Positions 60,456 to 64,000 of a stretch of DNA of 64,000 nt are shown here, one piece after another. The stretch is from Oscillospiraceae bacterium. GTDB lineage: Bacteria > Bacillota > Clostridia > Oscillospirales > Acutalibacteraceae. Under the pieces are notes generated by a model that did not search any database, was not told the DNA's origin, and saw nothing but the letters and a program-made list of their open reading frames with translations. The number at the start of each line of letters is the position of its first letter. The first letter of the stretch is position 1. A program made the translations under genes and the position numbers. The stretch spans positions 258,118 through 322,117 of the forward strand of contig DPOR01000013.1 of NCBI GenBank assembly GCA_003538135.1, written 5' to 3'.

Positions 60456-60514
60456 ATTAAACGGGCATTGTGCGGCTGCATGATGTCCGCTTTTATGCTT
60501 TGTTTTACAGAACA

Positions 60515-60555
60515 CGGCAGCCTTGAGACGTGTCGCTTCAAGGCTGCCGATTTTT
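60515..60555 (+). terminator. Terminator after the GNAT gene
   Basis: CGGCAGCCTTGA (60515-60526) pairs with TCAAGGCTGCCG (60538-60549), an almost perfect 12-base stem with an 11-base loop, followed by five T. The rest of the 250-base gap to the next gene holds the promoter near 60611 and nothing else I can see. Confidence 0.88.
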
Positions 60556-60610
60556 AGGCATAAATTATATTTTTCATTCGTATTTTTAGTGATAAAATCC
60601 AAAAAAAGTA

Positions 60611-60639
60611 TTGCGCGAAAACGGTTCGTCTGTTATTAT
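60611..60639 (+). promoter_or_regulatory. Promoter of the glycosyltransferase-mannosidase genes
   Basis: TTGCGC (60611-60616), 17-base spacer, TATTAT (60634-60639), 70 bases before ATG 60709. The -35 box is only moderate. Confidence 0.5.
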
Positions 60640-60708
60640 CTACTTATATTCTCAGAATAATCGGATTTTTGCAAGAGCTATTTTGAGCTGAAAGGATATG
60701 GAGAGGCA

Positions 60709-61764
60709 ATGAAAAAAGCGGGCGTTTGCGGTCATTTCGGAATAGGGCGCAATTTGCTCAACGGCCAAACGGTCAAGACGAAAACTGTGACGGAGGAATT
60801 GAAAAACCGACTCGGCGAGACTCAGGTTGCCGTTGCGGACAGCTGCGGCGGATTTAAAGCCATGCCGAGGATGGCGGCAGATGTTTTGAGGCTGTTCAAG
60901 GGCTGCGAAAATGTAATAATGATGCCTGCAAACAGAGGTCTGCGTTTTTTTGCGCCGCTGTTTTTGACTTATAACAAATTTTATCGCCGCAGGATACACT
61001 ATATAGTTATCGGCGGTTGGCTCGATACTTTTCTGGAAAGTCACAAATGGCTTGTCAGACTGCTGAAAAAGTTCGACGCTATATATGTGGAATCGGAAAC
61101 AATGAAAGCGGCCCTCTGTGAGCGCGGCTTTAATAATGCGGTAGTTATGCACAACTTCAAAAAGCTCAACTCACTGTCGGAGAATGAGCTTGAATATCCC
61201 GATGGCGAGCCGTATAAGCTCTGCACATTTTCGCGCGTGATGAAAGAAAAGGGGATAGAGGACGCTATTGACGCCGTAAAGACTGTCAACAGCCGTCTCG
61301 GACGGACGGTATACACGCTCGATATTTTCGGGCAGGTCGATAAGGATTACGAAGAGCGCTTCTCAGAGCTTAAAAAAACATTTCCCGATTTCATCCGCTG
61401 CGGTGGCGCGATAGCTGCCGACAGGAGCACCGAAACGCTGAAATCCTATTTTGCGCTGCTGTTTCCGACCTATTATCGCGGCGAGGGCTTTGCAGGAACG
61501 CTTATAGACGCAATGTCCGCCGGAGTGCCGGTGATAGCGAGTGACTGGAAATATAATTCGGAGTTTGTTGTACCCGGCAGGACGGGAGTTATAATAAAAA
61601 ACTGCAATTCGGAAAAACTCGCAAAAGTGCTTGCCGATATTGCCGACGATCCGGAAAAATGGAATTCAATGCGGCTTTCGGCATTGAGAGAGGCGGAAAA
61701 ATACAGTCCCGAAAAAGCTTCGCGGCCGCTCATAGACAGGATAAACGGCAGGGATTGCCTTTGA
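60709..61764 (+). CDS. Glycosyltransferase, GT4 family
   Basis: A 351-residue two-domain GT-B enzyme without membrane segments. The N-terminal half starts with MKKAGVCGHFGIGRNLLNGQ, where the Gly-rich loop contacts the acceptor side; the C-terminal half has FSRVMKEKGIEDAIDAV and PTYYRGEGFAGTLIDAMSAGVPVIASDW, the nucleotide-sugar site with E-x7-E of GT4. It probably acts in surface polysaccharide synthesis, retaining the sugar linkage; donor and acceptor are unknown. The mannosidase gene follows after 36 bases. Confidence 0.88.
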   Translation: MKKAGVCGHFGIGRNLLNGQTVKTKTVTEELKNRLGETQVAVADSCGGFKAMPRMAADVLRLFKGCENVIMMPANRGLRFFAPLFLTYNKFYRRRIHYIVIGGWLDTFLESHKWLVRLLKKFDAIYVESETMKAALCERGFNNAVVMHNFKKLNSLSENELEYPDGEPYKLCTFSRVMKEKGIEDAIDAVKTVNSRLGRTVYTLDIFGQVDKDYEERFSELKKTFPDFIRCGGAIAADRSTETLKSYFALLFPTYYRGEGFAGTLIDAMSAGVPVIASDWKYNSEFVVPGRTGVIIKNCNSEKLAKVLADIADDPEKWNSMRLSALREAEKYSPEKASRPLIDRINGRDCL

Positions 61765-61800
61765 TAAAACGGAAACAAACTTCTTTTAGGAGGGAAACAA

Positions 61801-64000
61801 ATGTCAAACGAACGAAAAGTTCATCTGATAGGTAACGCGCATCTCGATCCCATTTGGCTCTGGCGCTGGCAGGAGGGCTGTGGAGAGGTGCTTCAGACCT
61901 TCCGCAGTGCGCTCGACAGGCTCAATGAGTATCCGGATTTCGTATTCACCTGCTCGTCCGCGTCTTATTACAAGTGGGTCGAGGAGATAGCCCCCGATAT
62001 GTTTGAGGAGATACGGGAGAGAGTAAAGGAGGGGCGTTGGGTGCCCGTAAACGGTTGGTGGGTTCAACCGGACTGCAACATCCCCTCGGCGGAGAGCTTT
62101 GCCCGCCAGGCGCTCTATTCGCAGCTCTACTACAACGAAAAATTCGGCAGGATATGCAAAACCGCATATAACGTGGACTCTTTCGGCCACAGCGGAATGC
62201 TTCCTCAACTCATAAAAAAAGGCGGCATGAACGCATATGTTATGATGCGTCCCGGACCGCATGAGAACGCCGAGATACCCAATATGTTCACGTGGGAGAG
62301 CCTTGACGGCACTCGGATACCGACTTTCAGGATACCCGCCGAGAGCGGATACGGCGCGAACAGTGCCGAAGATATTAACCGAACGCGCGATTTTTCCGAA
62401 AAGCTGATGGCCGAGGAAAATCACGGCATGATGATTTTCTACGGCGTAGGCAACCACGGCGGCGGCCCGACAAGACGGTGCATAGAATATCTTGAATCCC
62501 GGCTTAAAAAAGACGGATATCACGATATGATATTCTCTTCGCCCGACGCTTTCTTTGAGGCGTACTGCCTTGAAAAGGTCGAGCTCCCGATTTGGAAGGA
62601 CGATCTTCAGCATCATGCGAGCGGCTGCTATTCCGCAACGAGCCTTGTAAAGCAGCTCAACAGAAGACTTGAAAATTCTCTTTATTTCTCCGAAGCCTTT
62701 GCGACCGTCGCTTCAAAGACCGCGGGTATGCGGGACAGAACCGAGGATTTCAAAGAGGCGTGGCGCGATGTCTGCTTCAATCAGTTCCACGATATCCTCT
62801 GCGGCTGCTCGATAATGGAGGCATATGACGACGTCAATGCCGCTATGGGTCATGCGCTGACCATATCGGACAGAATACAAAACGAGGCTTTTTTGCGAAT
62901 TGCGCGCAGAATAGACACTTGGATAGACGGAGTTTCCGACCCCGTATGTGAGGTCAGAGGTCACTCCTGCGGCAAATTCCCGCGTCCCGTAGTCGTGTTC
63001 AACCCGCTCTCGTTCCCGATAAAGGTACCTGTCAGAACATATCATCCGTCAAAGCAGGTCAAAGACGACGCGGGCAACGACGTTATATTCAGCAACGTCC
63101 GCTCCTCGCGCTCAAACGACAGTCATCTTGATACAGTCTTTATTGCGGATGTTCCCGCTGTGGGATATTCTGTCTATTGGCTCAAGCCCTGCTGGAACGA
63201 GAACAGCGACTTGCCGGAGGTGCATATTGATACCGATGTTTCCGCTCATGACTTCTCAATGGAGAACGAGTATCTGAAAGTCAGCTTCAATGAGCACACG
63301 GGCTTCATAACCTCGCTCGTTGACAAGAAAAGCGGATACGACTACGCATCTGATGACAAACCTATAGCCGTACCTACGGTAATAAGCGACAGCAAGACGG
63401 ACACGTGGGCGCACATGGTGTTCAGATTCCACGATATAAAGGGCATTATGAAGCTCGAAAAGATTGAGCTTGTGGAGGACGGCAACGCAAGAGCCGTCAT
63501 AAGAACCCGACACAGCTTCGGCGGCTCATATCTCGTTCAGGACTTTATTCTTGCAAGCGGGCAGAGAATATTGCGCTCAAAGTGCAAAGCGCTTTGGACA
63601 GAGGACTTCACGCTGCTGAAAATGAGCTTTCCCGTTGGCGGCGAGAACAGGATAAACACCTATGAAATTCCCGGCGCATATATCAAGCGCCCGACAAACG
63701 GCGAGGAAGAGCCTGCGGGACGCTGGGGCGCGATAAGCTTTGACGACGGCGGCAGAAGAACGCTCGCCTTGTTAAACGACTCAAAGTATTCCTATGACTG
63801 CCCGGACAACGACCTGCGTCTTACGGTCATCAGAAACGTTATCTTCGCAGACCACTATTCCGATCGCCCGGCGGCGAACTTTAACTTTACCGACGAGGGA
63901 ATACAGAGATTTGAATACGGTGTTTTTGTTTGCGACGGCGAGGCGGAGAAAAGCAATATCATGAACGAAGCCGCAATGTTCAACATCCGTCCCGCGGCTG
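61801..64000 (+). CDS. Alpha-mannosidase, GH38 family, 3' end cut by window
   Basis: An open frame of 733 codons that runs off the window end. The GH38 N-terminal zinc domain is clear: GNAHLDPIWLWRWQEG with zinc ligands His14 and Asp16, and YNVDSFGHSGMLPQL with the nucleophile Asp126; a later CWN-type beta region (about residues 400 on) follows. GH38 enzymes remove alpha-linked mannose from glycans, often host or dietary. No signal peptide, so it acts on imported oligosaccharides. AGGAGGG is the ribosome site. Family length is about 850-1050 residues, so roughly 120-300 residues lie outside. Confidence 0.93.
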   Translation, partial: MSNERKVHLIGNAHLDPIWLWRWQEGCGEVLQTFRSALDRLNEYPDFVFTCSSASYYKWVEEIAPDMFEEIRERVKEGRWVPVNGWWVQPDCNIPSAESFARQALYSQLYYNEKFGRICKTAYNVDSFGHSGMLPQLIKKGGMNAYVMMRPGPHENAEIPNMFTWESLDGTRIPTFRIPAESGYGANSAEDINRTRDFSEKLMAEENHGMMIFYGVGNHGGGPTRRCIEYLESRLKKDGYHDMIFSSPDAFFEAYCLEKVELPIWKDDLQHHASGCYSATSLVKQLNRRLENSLYFSEAFATVASKTAGMRDRTEDFKEAWRDVCFNQFHDILCGCSIMEAYDDVNAAMGHALTISDRIQNEAFLRIARRIDTWIDGVSDPVCEVRGHSCGKFPRPVVVFNPLSFPIKVPVRTYHPSKQVKDDAGNDVIFSNVRSSRSNDSHLDTVFIADVPAVGYSVYWLKPCWNENSDLPEVHIDTDVSAHDFSMENEYLKVSFNEHTGFITSLVDKKSGYDYASDDKPIAVPTVISDSKTDTWAHMVFRFHDIKGIMKLEKIELVEDGNARAVIRTRHSFGGSYLVQDFILASGQRILRSKCKALWTEDFTLLKMSFPVGGENRINTYEIPGAYIKRPTNGEEEPAGRWGAISFDDGGRRTLALLNDSKYSYDCPDNDLRLTVIRNVIFADHYSDRPAANFNFTDEGIQRFEYGVFVCDGEAEKSNIMNEAAMFNIRPAA

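Noticed and set aside
1..64000. Insertion sequences, prophage genes, tRNA or rRNA genes
   Set aside because: No transposase, integrase, phage structural protein, tRNA cloverleaf with TTC arm or rRNA segment was recognised on either strand.

Overview
The window looks like a chromosomal core-genome segment of an anaerobic, spore-forming member of the Clostridia, most likely an uncultured gut lineage near Oscillospiraceae/Ruminococcaceae. The signs are sporulation genes (ytfJ/gerW, dacF-type carboxypeptidase, spoVM), the Clostridia-specific SCIFF peptide with its radical SAM maturase, a T-box leader, split transketolase, a flavin reductase-rubredoxin fusion, and classic Firmicutes gene order (remA-gmk-rpoZ-priA-def-fmt-rsmB-rlmN-prpC-pknB-rsgA-spoVM; miaB-ymcA-mutS-mutL-miaA; yggS-sepF-divIVA-lspA-rluD). 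I saw no insertion sequence, prophage, tRNA, rRNA or CRISPR array.

Layout. 1-4.1 kb: end of the scpB segment (scpB cut by the window edge), DUF2953 and ytfJ sporulation pair, a D-Ala-D-Ala carboxypeptidase, rluB and a small GNAT-like protein. 4.1-17.4 kb: a long same-strand run with promoter TTGACA at 4140 carrying yicC, remA, gmk, rpoZ, priA, def, fmt, a membrane zinc peptidase, rsmB, rlmN, the PP2C phosphatase/PASTA kinase pair, rsgA, a 55-residue Cys/hydrophobic small protein and a 29-residue SpoVM, ended by a strong terminator. 17.4-20.4 kb (minus): a purple-acid-phosphatase-like enzyme and a SEDS protein (RodA/FtsW). 20.4-24.5 kb: tsaE-tsaB-rpiB-upp, then the SCIFF precursor and maturase. 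24.5-27.4 kb (minus): membrane PPIase, an RluA-family synthase and a possible 36-residue small ORF. 27.5-46.3 kb: tRNA modification, mismatch repair, cell division, transketolase and envelope genes.

46.3-49 kb: a full T-box leader whose specifier reads as AUC (Ile) controls an XRE-cupin regulator and an acyl-CoA synthetase, which suggests isoleucine-starvation control of branched-acid salvage; this is the regulatory unit most worth following. 49-57 kb: a CuZn-SOD-like protein, a secreted phosphoesterase, an AspT-type aminotransferase, a stand-alone Card1-like (CARF plus PD-(D/E)XK) protein without any CRISPR locus nearby, an unassigned six-hairpin-toroid-like protein, a DUF1294 protein and a DnaQ-like exonuclease with a zinc-ribbon tail. 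57-64 kb: MetA (with the Glu111 that marks acetyl-CoA use), an LCP cell-wall ligase, the flavin reductase-rubredoxin protein, a GNAT enzyme, a GT4 glycosyltransferase and a GH38 alpha-mannosidase cut by the window end.

All functional statements rest on reading motifs and gene order by eye; no database search was run.
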